DNA from: Nonomuraea sediminis
GTDB lineage: Bacteria; Actinomycetota; Actinomycetes; Streptosporangiales; Streptosporangiaceae
DNA: 64,000 bases
Reading direction: 5' to 3'
Assembly (NCBI RefSeq): GCF_018531495.1
Contig: NZ_JAHDTI010000016.1
Span: 1 to 64,000, forward strand
Below the pieces are notes generated by a model. It saw only the letters and a list, made by a program, of their open reading frames with translations. It ran no database searches and was not told the DNA's origin. The stretch's first letter is position 1. Each line of letters begins with the position of its first letter. This document shows positions 49,688 to 58,514 of the stretch, one piece after another. The position numbers and the translations under genes were made by a program.

Positions 49688-50563
49688 TCAGCCCTTGATC
49701 GCGGAGAAGGACATGGTGGCCACGAAGTGGCGCTGGGCGAACAGGAAGCCGAGCGCCATCGGCAGGGTCGCCACCACGTTGCCGGCCATGAGCAGCGACC
49801 AGTCGGTGCGGTGGGTGCCGGAGAACTGGGCGATGCCCAGTTGCAGCGTGTACCAGGCCGGGTTGTTGATCCCGATGAGCGGCCAGATCAGGTCGTTCCA
49901 CGAACCGAGCAGCGCGAACACGGCGAGCGTGGCCAGCGCGGGCCTGGCCGACGGCAGCACGACCCGGACGAACGCCCGTACCCGCCCGCAGCCGTCGATC
50001 ATCGCGGCCTCCTCCAGCTCGGCGGGAAGCGAGAGGAAGAACTGCCGCATCAGGAAGATCCCGAACACCGAGCACAGCCACGGGACGATGGCCGCGCCCA
50101 GCGTGTTGGCGATCCCGACGCGGGAGAACATGATGAAGGCCGGGATCATCAGCAGCTGGACCGGGATCATGATCGTGCCGAGCAGCAGCATGAACGACAC
50201 GCCGCGCCCGGGGAACCTCAGCCTGGCGAAGCCGTACCCGGCCAGCGAGCAGAGCACGAGCTGCCCGACCAGCGCGCAGCCCACCACGATCAGCGAGTTG
50301 CGCACCCAGATGAGCACGGGCTGCTCGGAGAAGAGCCTGACGTATCCGTCGAGGTGGATCCCGTCGGGCAGGAACGGCGGCGGGTACCGCTGGATCTGCC
50401 CGGGCGACATCAGCGAGGTCAGCACCATCCACACCAGCGGCAGCACGAAGACCAGCGCGGTCGGCATGAGCAGCAGGTGCCACGGGCTGAACGGCAGCCG
50501 CCACTTCGTCTTCGTGGCCGCGGGGACCGTCACGACGGCGGACCTGGTCCGCACGGCGGTCAT
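49688..50563 (-). CDS. CUT1 sugar ABC transporter permease (MalG-like)
   Basis: A membrane protein of 291 residues with six helices. The EAA loop is 'ELEEAAMIDGCGRVRAFVRVVLPSARP', which contacts the ATPase. It starts one base inside the stop of the other permease (TGATG). No ATPase gene is present in the operon, as is normal for actinobacterial sugar importers that share MsiK. Confidence 0.95.
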   Translation of the reverse strand: MTAVRTRSAVVTVPAATKTKWRLPFSPWHLLLMPTALVFVLPLVWMVLTSLMSPGQIQRYPPPFLPDGIHLDGYVRLFSEQPVLIWVRNSLIVVGCALVGQLVLCSLAGYGFARLRFPGRGVSFMLLLGTIMIPVQLLMIPAFIMFSRVGIANTLGAAIVPWLCSVFGIFLMRQFFLSLPAELEEAAMIDGCGRVRAFVRVVLPSARPALATLAVFALLGSWNDLIWPLIGINNPAWYTLQLGIAQFSGTHRTDWSLLMAGNVVATLPMALGFLFAQRHFVATMSFSAIKG

Positions 50564-51432
50564 CAGAACGCCTCCCTGCGCCGGCGCGAGTAGACCACGA
50601 TGGCCAGCGTCACCAGGAACGTCCCGGCGAACAGCCCGTAGGCCAGCGCCGAGCCGTACCCGTAGCGCAGCCGCTCGAAGGCGACGCGGTAGATGTAGTA
50701 GACGATCGTGGTCGTGGAGTCGGCGGGCTGCCCCTTGGTCGTGACGAAGACCAGGTCGAACAGCTGAAGCGACTGGATCGTCTGCCACACGGCCACGAAG
50801 ACCGTCACCGGCGCCAGGTGCGGCACCACGACGCTGCGGAAGGCCCGCCAGCGCCCGGCGCCGTCGATCATGGCCGCCTCGGTCAGCGACTTCGGCACGT
50901 CCTGCAGCGCCGCCAGGTAGATCACGACGTTGAAGGCGGCCGAGCTCCACAGGCCGACCGCGCACAGCACGATCATGGCCTGCGAGGGGCTCTCCATGAA
51001 CTGCTGCTGCGGCAGTCCGAGCAACCGCAGCACGTTGTTGGCACCGCCGAAGGCGGGATCGAAGACATAGTCGGCCAGGATCCCCTGCGCGGCCGTGGAG
51101 GCGACGAACGGGATGAAGACGCACGTCCGGTAGAAGCCGATGAAGCGGATCTTCCTGTTCAGCGCCACCGCGAGCAGCAGCCCGATGACGATCGACCCCG
51201 GCACGTAGAGCACGGTGTAGAACAGCGTGTGCCGCACGGCCGCCCACACCGACGGGTCGTTGATCATCTTTTCGTAGTTGCGCCATCCGACGTCGGTGGC
51301 CGGGGTGATGTTGTCGGTCTTCTGGCGGGAGATGAGGAACGCCCAGGCCGCGGGGAACAGGTGCATCGCGGCGATCACCAGCAACCCCGGCAGGACGAAC
51401 CCCCACCCGATGAGCCCTTTCCTGAACATCAT
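50563..51432 (-). CDS. CUT1 sugar ABC transporter permease (MalF-like)
   Basis: A membrane protein of 289 residues with about six helices and the EAA loop 'SLTEAAMIDGAGRWRAFRSVVVPHLAPV'. The start is one of two adjacent ATGs (51432 or 51429), both overlapping the stop of the binding-protein gene. It forms the channel with the second permease. Confidence 0.95.
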   Translation of the reverse strand: MMFRKGLIGWGFVLPGLLVIAAMHLFPAAWAFLISRQKTDNITPATDVGWRNYEKMINDPSVWAAVRHTLFYTVLYVPGSIVIGLLLAVALNRKIRFIGFYRTCVFIPFVASTAAQGILADYVFDPAFGGANNVLRLLGLPQQQFMESPSQAMIVLCAVGLWSSAAFNVVIYLAALQDVPKSLTEAAMIDGAGRWRAFRSVVVPHLAPVTVFVAVWQTIQSLQLFDLVFVTTKGQPADSTTTIVYYIYRVAFERLRYGYGSALAYGLFAGTFLVTLAIVVYSRRRREAF

Positions 51433-52730
51433 TCGTCCAGCGCGGAGGTGGCCTTCTGCGCGGCCTCGGTCAGCGCCTGCTTCGGGTCCGCGCCCTGCAC
51501 CAGCACCTTGATCAGCCCGTTGGCCGCCTCCTGGGAGACCTCGGTGTAGCTGCCGATGGACGGGCGCAGGTTCCTGGCGTTCTTCAGGTTGTCGAAATAG
51601 ACCTGCAGCGTCGGGTCGTCCTGCAGCCGCTGCTTGAACGCCGCGGTCTCGCCTTCGGAGACACGCAGCGGCAGCGACCCGGCGATCGCGCTGAAGCGCG
51701 AGTCCTGCTCGGGCTCGGTCACCCACTTGACGAACTCGTAGGCCCAGTGGGCCCGAGCGGGGTCCTGGTGGTCGAGCAGGGCCCAGAAGTCGGGCCCGGC
51801 GATGGTCTGGTGGTCGCCGTTGACGCCCGGCAGGAACGACACGCCGATGTCGATCCCCGCCTTCTTGCTCGGGTTGCTCGACCAGGGGCCGGTGAGGAAC
51901 ATCGCGATGTTGCCCGAGTTGAACAGGGGCTGGATCTTGGTGGCGGTCTGGTCGAGGTAGACGCTCTTGTCCGTGACGGCCATCGTCTTCAGGATCGTGG
52001 CCGCCTGCACGGCGGCGTCGGAGTCGAAGGTGGCCTTGGTGGCCTCCGCGTCGAGGATGTCGCCGCCGTGCTGCCACAGCAGCGGCCAGAACGGGTACAC
52101 CGTGCCCTCGCCGCCGTCGACCGGCCAGGCCGTGCCGTACTGCTTCTTGGCCGGATCGGTGAGCTTCCTGGCGGCGTCGGCGAACTGCTCCCAGGTCCAG
52201 TCGTTGGTCGGGTAGGCCACCTTGGCCCGGTCGAACAGCTTCTTGTTGTAGAGGATGCCGATGTCGTCGATCAGGGCGGGGAAGCCGATGACCTTGCCCT
52301 TGATCGTGACCGTCTTCTGGGCGGCCTGTGGGATGTCGTCCCACTTCACGTCGGGCTGCCGGACCTTGTCGGTGATGTCCAGCGCCTTGCCGCTGGCGGC
52401 GAGCTTGGTGGCCCACGCGCCGAAGGCGTAGGAGATGTCCGGGTAGTCGCCGGCCGCGAAGCCCGCGCTCAGCTTCTCCAGCAGCTTGTCGGTGCTGGGC
52501 GCGCCGGAGGAGGTGGTGATCGTCACGTTCGGGTGCTTGGCGTGGAACTCGGCCGCGAGCCCCTCGAGCAGCTTCTCGCCGTCCTCGATCTGGCCGGTCC
52601 ACCAGGTGAGCGTGACGGGCTTGGCGGGGTCGAAGGAGCCCGTCGCCTTCGGCGGACCGCTCTGGCCGCCGTCGGAGCACCCGGCGACCAGCGCCGCCGT
52701 GAGCAGGGCGAGTAACGGTAACTTTCTCAT
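51429..52730 (-). CDS. Sugar ABC transporter substrate-binding lipoprotein
   Basis: A lipoprotein of 433 residues with lipobox LVAGC (Cys 18). 'VTLTWWTGQIEDGEKLLEGLAAEFHAKHP' and 'GFPALIDDIGILYNKKLFD' are typical of family 1 (CUT1) solute-binding proteins. It delivers an oligosaccharide or sugar derivative to the two permeases downstream. The sugar is not evident from sequence. Confidence 0.94.
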   Translation of the reverse strand: MRKLPLLALLTAALVAGCSDGGQSGPPKATGSFDPAKPVTLTWWTGQIEDGEKLLEGLAAEFHAKHPNVTITTSSGAPSTDKLLEKLSAGFAAGDYPDISYAFGAWATKLAASGKALDITDKVRQPDVKWDDIPQAAQKTVTIKGKVIGFPALIDDIGILYNKKLFDRAKVAYPTNDWTWEQFADAARKLTDPAKKQYGTAWPVDGGEGTVYPFWPLLWQHGGDILDAEATKATFDSDAAVQAATILKTMAVTDKSVYLDQTATKIQPLFNSGNIAMFLTGPWSSNPSKKAGIDIGVSFLPGVNGDHQTIAGPDFWALLDHQDPARAHWAYEFVKWVTEPEQDSRFSAIAGSLPLRVSEGETAAFKQRLQDDPTLQVYFDNLKNARNLRPSIGSYTEVSQEAANGLIKVLVQGADPKQALTEAAQKATSALDE

Positions 52731-52815
52731 GGTGCCCTCCTGAGGTTGGCCATCCGGGCCGGGAGCCGGGCGTCTGTCGCCGCCCGCGGGTGAGGGAGCT
52801 TGGGCGCGCCGGGGG

Positions 52816-54060
52816 TCACAGGGCCTGCACCGTCCCTGTCGCGCGGGCGCGCTCGGCGGCCCAGACGACCAGGTGCCCGGCCAGCGCGTCGGCCGCGTCG
52901 CCGCCGAGGACGCGCTGGTCGCGGGCCTCGACCGCGTCGAGGAAGGCCGCGGTCAGCCCGCCGTCGCCGCCGCCGTGCCCGTCGGCGGCCGAGGCGCCCA
53001 TGACCGTCCGCGAGTCGAGCACCTCCTCCGACCCGTCGCGGAAGTCGACGACCCTGACCGTCCTGCCGTCACCCTCGGCGTAGCCGTGGCTGCCGAAGAC
53101 GCGGGTCCTGCGGTGCTCGAGCGGGGTGAAGGCCGTCATCGTGAACGACACGGTCGCTCCCCCGGCGAACTCCATGATCACGACCTGCTGGTCGACCACG
53201 TCGTTGTCGGTCGTGTAGACGCACTTGCCGTACGGTCCGCTCTCGAGCGCCGCGAGCACGCCCCGCTCGGTCGCGTCGGCGGTGACGGCCGCCAGCGGCC
53301 AGAACTCCTTGCGTGGGTCGCCCAGGCAACCGAGGTAGAGGCGCTTGGCCGAGTACGGGCAGCCGGGCTCGACCGCGCACGACACGCAGCGCTCCCCCGC
53401 GCCCTGCGGCTTGTTCTCCTGGCGGAAGTGGACGAGGCCGCCGAACGAGGCGACCCGCTGCGGCTTCTGCCCGAGGACGTACAGCAGCCAGTCGATGTCG
53501 TGGCAGGACTTGGTCAGCAGCATCGGCCCCGACTCGTCGGCCCTGCGCCACTGGCCGCGCACGAACGAGTGCGCCTGGTGCCACCAGCCGACCGGCTCCA
53601 GATGCTGCACGCTGGCGACCGAGCCGAGCCTGCCGCCGTCCACGACGGACTTCAGCAGCTTGGTATAGGGCGTGTAGCGCAGCACGTGGCCGACGGCGAA
53701 CACGACGCCGTTGCGCTCGACGGCGGCCACGATCCGCCTGGCCTCCGCCTCCGTGGGCGCCAGCGGCTTCTCAAGCAGCAGGTCGTATCCCAGGTCGGCG
53801 AAGGCCACCGCGGGCCCTTCGTGCAGGCGGTCCTGCGTGGCGATGACCACGGCGTCCGCGAGCCTGGGCACCGCGGCGAGCTCCGCCCATCCCTCGAACA
53901 ATCCCTCGGCGGGCACGTCGAACTCGGCGGCGAAGGCCGCCCTCCTGGCCGGATCCGGTTCCGCGACGGCCACGATCCGCGCCCTGCCGTCCACGACGGC
54001 GTTCCTGGCGTAGATCTGGCCGCGCATACCCGCCCCCACGACGGCGATGCTGACTGGCAT
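52816..54060 (-). CDS. Gfo/Idh/MocA family sugar dehydrogenase
   Basis: An NAD(P)-dependent oxidoreductase of 414 residues. The Rossmann motif is AVVGAGMRGQIYARNAV, the catalytic EKP is 'LLLEKPLAPTEAEA', and a Cys cluster lies in the middle ('CVSCAVEPGCPYSAKRLYLGC'), a feature of one subgroup. It probably acts on the imported sugar. It is the first gene of the operon, 85 bp before the binding-protein gene, and is divergent from the ROK regulator. Confidence 0.92.
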   Translation of the reverse strand: MPVSIAVVGAGMRGQIYARNAVVDGRARIVAVAEPDPARRAAFAAEFDVPAEGLFEGWAELAAVPRLADAVVIATQDRLHEGPAVAFADLGYDLLLEKPLAPTEAEARRIVAAVERNGVVFAVGHVLRYTPYTKLLKSVVDGGRLGSVASVQHLEPVGWWHQAHSFVRGQWRRADESGPMLLTKSCHDIDWLLYVLGQKPQRVASFGGLVHFRQENKPQGAGERCVSCAVEPGCPYSAKRLYLGCLGDPRKEFWPLAAVTADATERGVLAALESGPYGKCVYTTDNDVVDQQVVIMEFAGGATVSFTMTAFTPLEHRRTRVFGSHGYAEGDGRTVRVVDFRDGSEEVLDSRTVMGASAADGHGGGDGGLTAAFLDAVEARDQRVLGGDAADALAGHLVVWAAERARATGTVQAL

Positions 54061-54074
54061 GCGATCAACTCCGA

Positions 54075-54102
54075 CTTACTTATGTTGGATTCCATAAATA
54101 AG
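54075..54102. promoter_or_regulatory. ROK-type operator between sugar operon and regulator
   Basis: CTTACTTAT and ATAAATAAG form an inverted repeat (one mismatch) with a 10-bp spacer, in an AT-rich island between the divergent genes. Its place 14 bases before the dehydrogenase ATG suggests repression of the sugar operon. Confidence 0.65.
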
Positions 54103-54167
54103 CATCTTCTGGGCCTCGGGGTCAATGCCTAGATTTGCGAACAGATCGCAGACATACTGTGGAGCCC

Positions 54168-55340
54168 ATGATTAGTGGAGGACGAGTGCAGGGCGGGGAC
54201 TTGCAGCGGCTGCGCCGGCTGAACGCGCTGGGCGGCATCCGCGCCCTGCGCTCGGCCCCGCAGCCACTCACGCTGACCGAGCTGGCCGGGCTGACCGGGC
54301 TGTCCCGCGCCTCCATGGGCGACGTCGTCACCGACCTGCGCGAGCGCGGCTGGGTGGCCGAGGTCGAGCCCGCGCCGGGCGTCATGGGCCGTCCCGCCCG
54401 CCGCTACCGCTTCCGCGCCGACACCGGGCACGTGCTCGGCCTCGACATCGGCGTGCACAAGATCCTGGCGACCGTCGCCGACCTCGACGGGCACGCCGTG
54501 GCCAGCGGCCGCACCTCGGCCGGCGCCGGGACCACCAAGGACGCCCGCCTGGCCGCCGTCACCCGGGCGGTCGAGGCCGCCCTGCTGGCCGCCGGGCTCA
54601 CCTACGCCGACATCTGGGCGGTGGCCGTGGGCACGGTCGGCGTGGTGGACCGCGAGGGCAGGATCACGCAGGTGGAGACGCTGCCCGACTGGGCGGGCGT
54701 GGACCTGATCGGCTACCTGTGCGCGGACTTCTCCTGCCCGGTACTGCTGGAGAACGACAGCAAGCTGGCCGCGCTGGCCGAGCAGCGCCTCGGCGTGGCC
54801 TCAGGGGTGCGCGACCTGGTCTACCTGCACGCGGGCCGCCGCCCCGGCGCCGCACTGATCATCAACGGAACGCTCCACCACGGATTCACCGGCGCCACGG
54901 GCGAGGTCGGGCTGCTGGACGTGACCGGCTGGCGCACGATGGGCGAGCACCTCGAAAGCTGCCCGGTCGCCGTGGACACACCCGCGCAGGACGCCGCCGC
55001 CGTGGTCTTCGCCGCCGCGCGCAGGGGCGACCCTCGGGCCCTGGCGGCGGTCGAGCGGTACGCCGGCGACCTGGCGATCGGCACGGCCGCCATGGTGCTC
55101 ACCCTGGACCCGGAGCTCGTCGTGCTCGGCGGCGGCTTCTCCCGCTCCGCCGACGTGCTGCTCGGCCCGCTCAGGCGGGCCCTCGAACCGCACTGCCTGC
55201 ACGTCCCCGACATCCGCACGTCGGCGCTCGGCGCGGACTGCGTCGTCCTCGGCGCGGCCTGCCTGGCCCTCGACCACCTGGACGAGCGCCTCTTCTCCCC
55301 CGACGGGGAGATCGGCCCTCCGGTCGCCCCCTGTCGCTAG
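54168..55340 (+). CDS. ROK family transcriptional repressor
   Basis: A regulator of 390 residues with an N-terminal winged HTH (about 12-75, 'LTLTELAGLTGLSRASMGDVVTDL') and a ROK sugar-kinase-like domain ('VLGLDIGVHKILATVADLDG', 'PVLLENDSKLAALAEQR', 'HHGFTGATGEVGLLDV'). The zinc-binding Cys cluster usual in ROK kinases is replaced by a single 'ESCPVAV'. The start may be the ATG at 54168 or the GTG at 54186, which has a better ribosome binding site (GGAGG). It probably senses the sugar imported by the divergent operon. Confidence 0.92.
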   Translation: MISGGRVQGGDLQRLRRLNALGGIRALRSAPQPLTLTELAGLTGLSRASMGDVVTDLRERGWVAEVEPAPGVMGRPARRYRFRADTGHVLGLDIGVHKILATVADLDGHAVASGRTSAGAGTTKDARLAAVTRAVEAALLAAGLTYADIWAVAVGTVGVVDREGRITQVETLPDWAGVDLIGYLCADFSCPVLLENDSKLAALAEQRLGVASGVRDLVYLHAGRRPGAALIINGTLHHGFTGATGEVGLLDVTGWRTMGEHLESCPVAVDTPAQDAAAVVFAAARRGDPRALAAVERYAGDLAIGTAAMVLTLDPELVVLGGGFSRSADVLLGPLRRALEPHCLHVPDIRTSALGADCVVLGAACLALDHLDERLFSPDGEIGPPVAPCR

Positions 55341-55358
55341 CGACGGGGCCTTCACCGC

Positions 55359-56492
55359 CTACGCCCGGCGGGCGGTGGTGCCGAGGTAGTCCGGGAGGTC
55401 CACCGTGTCGTCGACCTCCTCGCCCAGCGCCTCGACGGTGTCGTCGTCGGGCTGCTGGAAGAAGAAGCGCGCCGCGGCCCGCCCGTGCGCCTGGTTGCGC
55501 TCGACGTAGGGCCGCATGACCTGCTCGTAGCGGTCGAAGGCGGCGGCGTGGCCGTCGCCGGCGGCCAGCTCGCCGGCCAGCACGTAGGCCCCGATCAACG
55601 CCTGGGAGGTGCCGCGGCCCGAGGTGGGGGCGGCGCAGTAGGCGGCGTCGCCGAGCAGCGCGACCCGCCCGGCCGACCAGCGGTCCATGACGACCTGGCT
55701 GGAGGAGTCGAAGAAGAACTCCTTCGCCCCGCGCATCGCCTCGAGCAGCCGCGGCACCTCCCAGCCCGCGTCGGCGTAGGCCTTGGCGACCAGGTCGTTC
55801 TGCTGCTCCCTGTCGCGCCGGTCATAGGCCAGGCCGTCGGCGACGAACGACAGCCCGACCCGCAGCTCGGTGTTGCCGCGGGCGGCGAAGGCCAGCGCGC
55901 TGCGGCCCGGCGTGTTGTACATCAGCCCGGCGTGGTCGAGGTCGAGGAAGTTGCCGGTGGTGAACAGCGCGCCGTAGATGCCCAGGTGGCGCAGGTAGTC
56001 CGACTCGGGGCCGAAGGCCAGGCGGCGCACCGCCGAGTGCAGCCCGTCGGCGCCGACCACCAGGTCGAACTCGCGCGAAGGCCCGCTCTCGAAGCCGGCC
56101 GTCACGCCGGAGTCGGTCTGGTCGAGCCTGGTCACGGTGTTGTCGAAGAGGTAGGCCGTCTGCGACCGGGTCGCCTCGTACAGGATGCGGGTCACGTCGG
56201 CCTTGAGCACCTCCAGGTCGCCGGAGATGGCCTCGTCGGGGAGCGTGGCGACGACCTTGCCCGAGTCGTCGACCAGCGACATCGAGTCCATCCGGGTCTG
56301 GTGCTCGCGCATGGTGCCGAGCAGGTCCATCCGCTCGAGCACGTCGAGCGCCGTGCCGCGGAAGTCGATGGCGGCGCCGCCGTCGCGGACGCCGGGAGCC
56401 CGCTCGACCAGCGTGGTCTCGTGCCCGTGGCGGTTGAGCCAGTAGGCCAGGGCGGGGCCGGCGACGCTGCCTCCGGAAATCAGGATGCGCAT
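55359..56492 (-). CDS. FAD-dependent monooxygenase (PHBH/TetX-like)
   Basis: An enzyme of 377 residues. The FAD fold opens 'RILISGGSVAGPALAYWLNRHG', the GD-like motif is in 'VVGADGLHSAVRRLAFG' and 'VALLGDAAYCAAPTSGRG' closes the FAD site. Members hydroxylate aromatic compounds, including tetracyclines and rifamycins; the substrate here is unknown. GAGGAC precedes the ATG at 56492. The divergent TetR with a perfect operator palindrome suggests drug or aromatic induction. Confidence 0.9.
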   Translation of the reverse strand: MRILISGGSVAGPALAYWLNRHGHETTLVERAPGVRDGGAAIDFRGTALDVLERMDLLGTMREHQTRMDSMSLVDDSGKVVATLPDEAISGDLEVLKADVTRILYEATRSQTAYLFDNTVTRLDQTDSGVTAGFESGPSREFDLVVGADGLHSAVRRLAFGPESDYLRHLGIYGALFTTGNFLDLDHAGLMYNTPGRSALAFAARGNTELRVGLSFVADGLAYDRRDREQQNDLVAKAYADAGWEVPRLLEAMRGAKEFFFDSSSQVVMDRWSAGRVALLGDAAYCAAPTSGRGTSQALIGAYVLAGELAAGDGHAAAFDRYEQVMRPYVERNQAHGRAAARFFFQQPDDDTVEALGEEVDDTVDLPDYLGTTARRA

Positions 56493-56537
56493 GACATGTC
56501 CTCTCGAAGTCGGTGATGGGATCACCATAGACGCGAT

Positions 56538-56553
56538 TTGCGCATATGCGCAA
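56538..56553. promoter_or_regulatory. TetR operator, perfect 16-bp palindrome
   Basis: TTGCGCATATGCGCAA lies between the divergent monooxygenase and TetR starts. Its length and symmetry fit a TetR dimer site covering both promoters. Confidence 0.75.
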
Positions 56554-56589
56554 GACGCTTGTCTGAGGCGTGCGTGCTAAGGTTCCGAC

Positions 56590-57135
56590 GTGGGAAATCG
56601 CGAGGATCTGATCGCCGGGGCACGCCGCTGCCTGGAGGAGAAGGGCTGGGCCCGCACGACCGTCAGGGACATCTCGGCGGCGGCGGGCGTGAGCATGGCG
56701 GCCATCGGCTACCACTTCGGCTCCCGTGAGGCGCTGCTCAACATGGCGCTGGTGGAGGGCATGCGGGAGTGGAGCGACGAGGTCAACGCGGCGCTGCGGG
56801 CCATGGACGACCCGGACGCGTCACCCGCGCAGCGCTACGAGACCATGTGGACGCAGATGATCAAGTCTCTCAACGAGCACAGGACGCTGTGGGCGGCCAG
56901 CGTGGAGGCCATGGTCCAGGCCGAGCACTCCCCCGAGCTGCGCGAGCAGCTCGTCGCGGGCCAGCGTGAGGCGCGCGAGGGCCTGGGCATGGAGCAGGGC
57001 CACCAGGTCGGCTCCGTGCAGCTCGCGTTGCTGTTCGGCGTGATGTCCCAGTGGCTCAACGACCCCGAGCGCGCCCCGTCGGGCGCGGACGTGGTGGAGG
57101 GGCTAAGGAAGATCGTCCGGCAGTTCGACGGTTAG
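56590..57135 (+). CDS. TetR family repressor
   Basis: A regulator of 181 residues with the TetR HTH ('GWARTTVRDISAAAGVSMAAIGYHFGSREALLN') followed by an all-helical ligand domain. It starts at GTG 56590. It probably represses itself and the divergent FAD monooxygenase through the palindrome at 56538-56553. Its 3' end overlaps the convergent kinase gene by 33 bp. Confidence 0.93.
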   Translation: MGNREDLIAGARRCLEEKGWARTTVRDISAAAGVSMAAIGYHFGSREALLNMALVEGMREWSDEVNAALRAMDDPDASPAQRYETMWTQMIKSLNEHRTLWAASVEAMVQAEHSPELREQLVAGQREAREGLGMEQGHQVGSVQLALLFGVMSQWLNDPERAPSGADVVEGLRKIVRQFDG

Positions 57136-58224
57136 CGCGTAGCCGCCCTCGGCGGGGCCCGCGGCCAGGGTTCCGCCGGCCAGCCGTACCCTCTCGCGCA
57201 GGCCCGCGAGCCCGAGGCCGCCACCCGGCCTGCCAGGACGGCGGGTGGGCGGGCCGTTGCGGATCGCGATGCGGCGCGGCGCGATCTCGACGGTCACCGG
57301 AGCGCCCGGGGCGTGCTTGGCGACGTTGGTGAGAGCCTCCTGGACCACCCCGTGGGCAAGGGCGGGTACGGGCTCGGTCACCTCGAGCGCGATGGACATG
57401 CCCGAGCCGCGGGCCCGCTCCACCAGCGCGCGCACGTCCTCGTCCGGCGGCGTCAGCGGGGCCGGTCCCTCGCTGAGCAGGCCGATGATCTGGCGCAGCC
57501 GCTCGGTGGCGTCCGAGGCGGCCTCGCGTAGCTGTCCCGCGGCCCTGACCTGGGATTCGTCCAGCCCGGGCGACAGCTCGAGCCCGGCGGCCCTGACCGC
57601 GATCAGTGCCAGGTCGTGGCCGAGCGAGTCGTGCATGTCGCGGGCGATCCTGGCCCGCTCCCGCAGCCTGGCCTGCGCCTCCACCGACAGCCTGTTCTGC
57701 TCCCGCTGCTGCAGCAGCCGCCTGCGCAGCACTCCCAGCAGGTACGGCACGGCGTACGCGCCCACCAGCGCGCTGACCAGCGTGATCCAGGAGGCGAGCC
57801 CGCCACCCCGGTACAGCACGACCCCCGCCCCGGTCACGGCGATCACGCAGAACGCGGCCAGAGCCGGCCACGTGCGGGCCATCCGGCGCCCGGTGAGGTA
57901 GGCGTACCAGATCACGAACAGCGAGGGCGCGTTCAGCGGGAAGAGCTTGACCTCCGGCAGCCGCACAGGCCAGGTGAGGTTGGTGGTGGCCAGGCCCTCG
58001 GCGAAGTTCCACGGGCCGAGCGGCAGCAGCAGGAGCACCGCCGCCAGCGGCCACGGCCTGCCCACCAGCACGGCGACCGCCGCCAGCGCGATCCGCGGCA
58101 GGGTGGTCGCGGCGAACCCGGCAGGGTCCGTGAACGGGTCGGGCCCCGTCGCGGCGGCGCAGATCGACAGCAGGATCCACAGGATCACGTCGTTCACGGT
58201 CTGGCGCGGGGTGGTGCGTCTCAC
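57103..58224 (-). CDS. NarL-class sensor histidine kinase, orphan
   Basis: A membrane kinase of 373 residues with about five helices in the N-terminal half, a HisKA_3 domain (His in RIARDMHDSLGHDLALIAV) and an HATPase domain with 'VVQEALTNVAKHAPGAPV' and 'GGLGLAGLRERVRLAGG'. This layout is that of DesK/LiaS-type kinases that pair with LuxR-type regulators. No response regulator is adjacent on either side, so it is an orphan in this window. The start may be GTG 58224 or GTG 58197. Confidence 0.88.
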   Translation of the reverse strand: MRRTTPRQTVNDVILWILLSICAAATGPDPFTDPAGFAATTLPRIALAAVAVLVGRPWPLAAVLLLLPLGPWNFAEGLATTNLTWPVRLPEVKLFPLNAPSLFVIWYAYLTGRRMARTWPALAAFCVIAVTGAGVVLYRGGGLASWITLVSALVGAYAVPYLLGVLRRRLLQQREQNRLSVEAQARLRERARIARDMHDSLGHDLALIAVRAAGLELSPGLDESQVRAAGQLREAASDATERLRQIIGLLSEGPAPLTPPDEDVRALVERARGSGMSIALEVTEPVPALAHGVVQEALTNVAKHAPGAPVTVEIAPRRIAIRNGPPTRRPGRPGGGLGLAGLRERVRLAGGTLAAGPAEGGYALTVELPDDLP

Positions 58225-58316
58225 CCCATGAAAGGTAGTGCTAGGTCCACCCTGAATGCGGGTAGCCGCACTCCTGTGCTCGGCCGCGACGGCCGCTTTG
58301 ATCGTAGGTGAGCGCC

Positions 58317-58346
58317 CACCACCCCTGACGAAAGTAGGGGGTGGTG
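58317..58346. promoter_or_regulatory. CACCACCCC-GGGGTGGTG dyad with CTGACGAAAGT centre
   Basis: Perfect 9-bp arms (58317-58325 and 58338-58346) flank TGACGAAAGTAG. The site is about 95 bp upstream of the kinase start. A CTGACGAAAGTCAG-like core is the kind of site bound by NarL-type regulators, so it may be the operator used by the missing partner. It lies in a 290-bp gap with no other gene. Confidence 0.45.
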
Positions 58347-58514
58347 AGTGCCGATAGTCCGATGTGCCATGACCTGCGGAATTTCTACCTTCATGGGGTG
58401 GCGGCCCCTGACCCTCCTAGGGGACGGGCCCGCGTTCGACCCGGGGCATCCCCGATGCCCCGCGACACCTCTCACAGACAGGCTGAGAGAGCCCTAGAAG
58501 ATCGGAGTGCAGGC

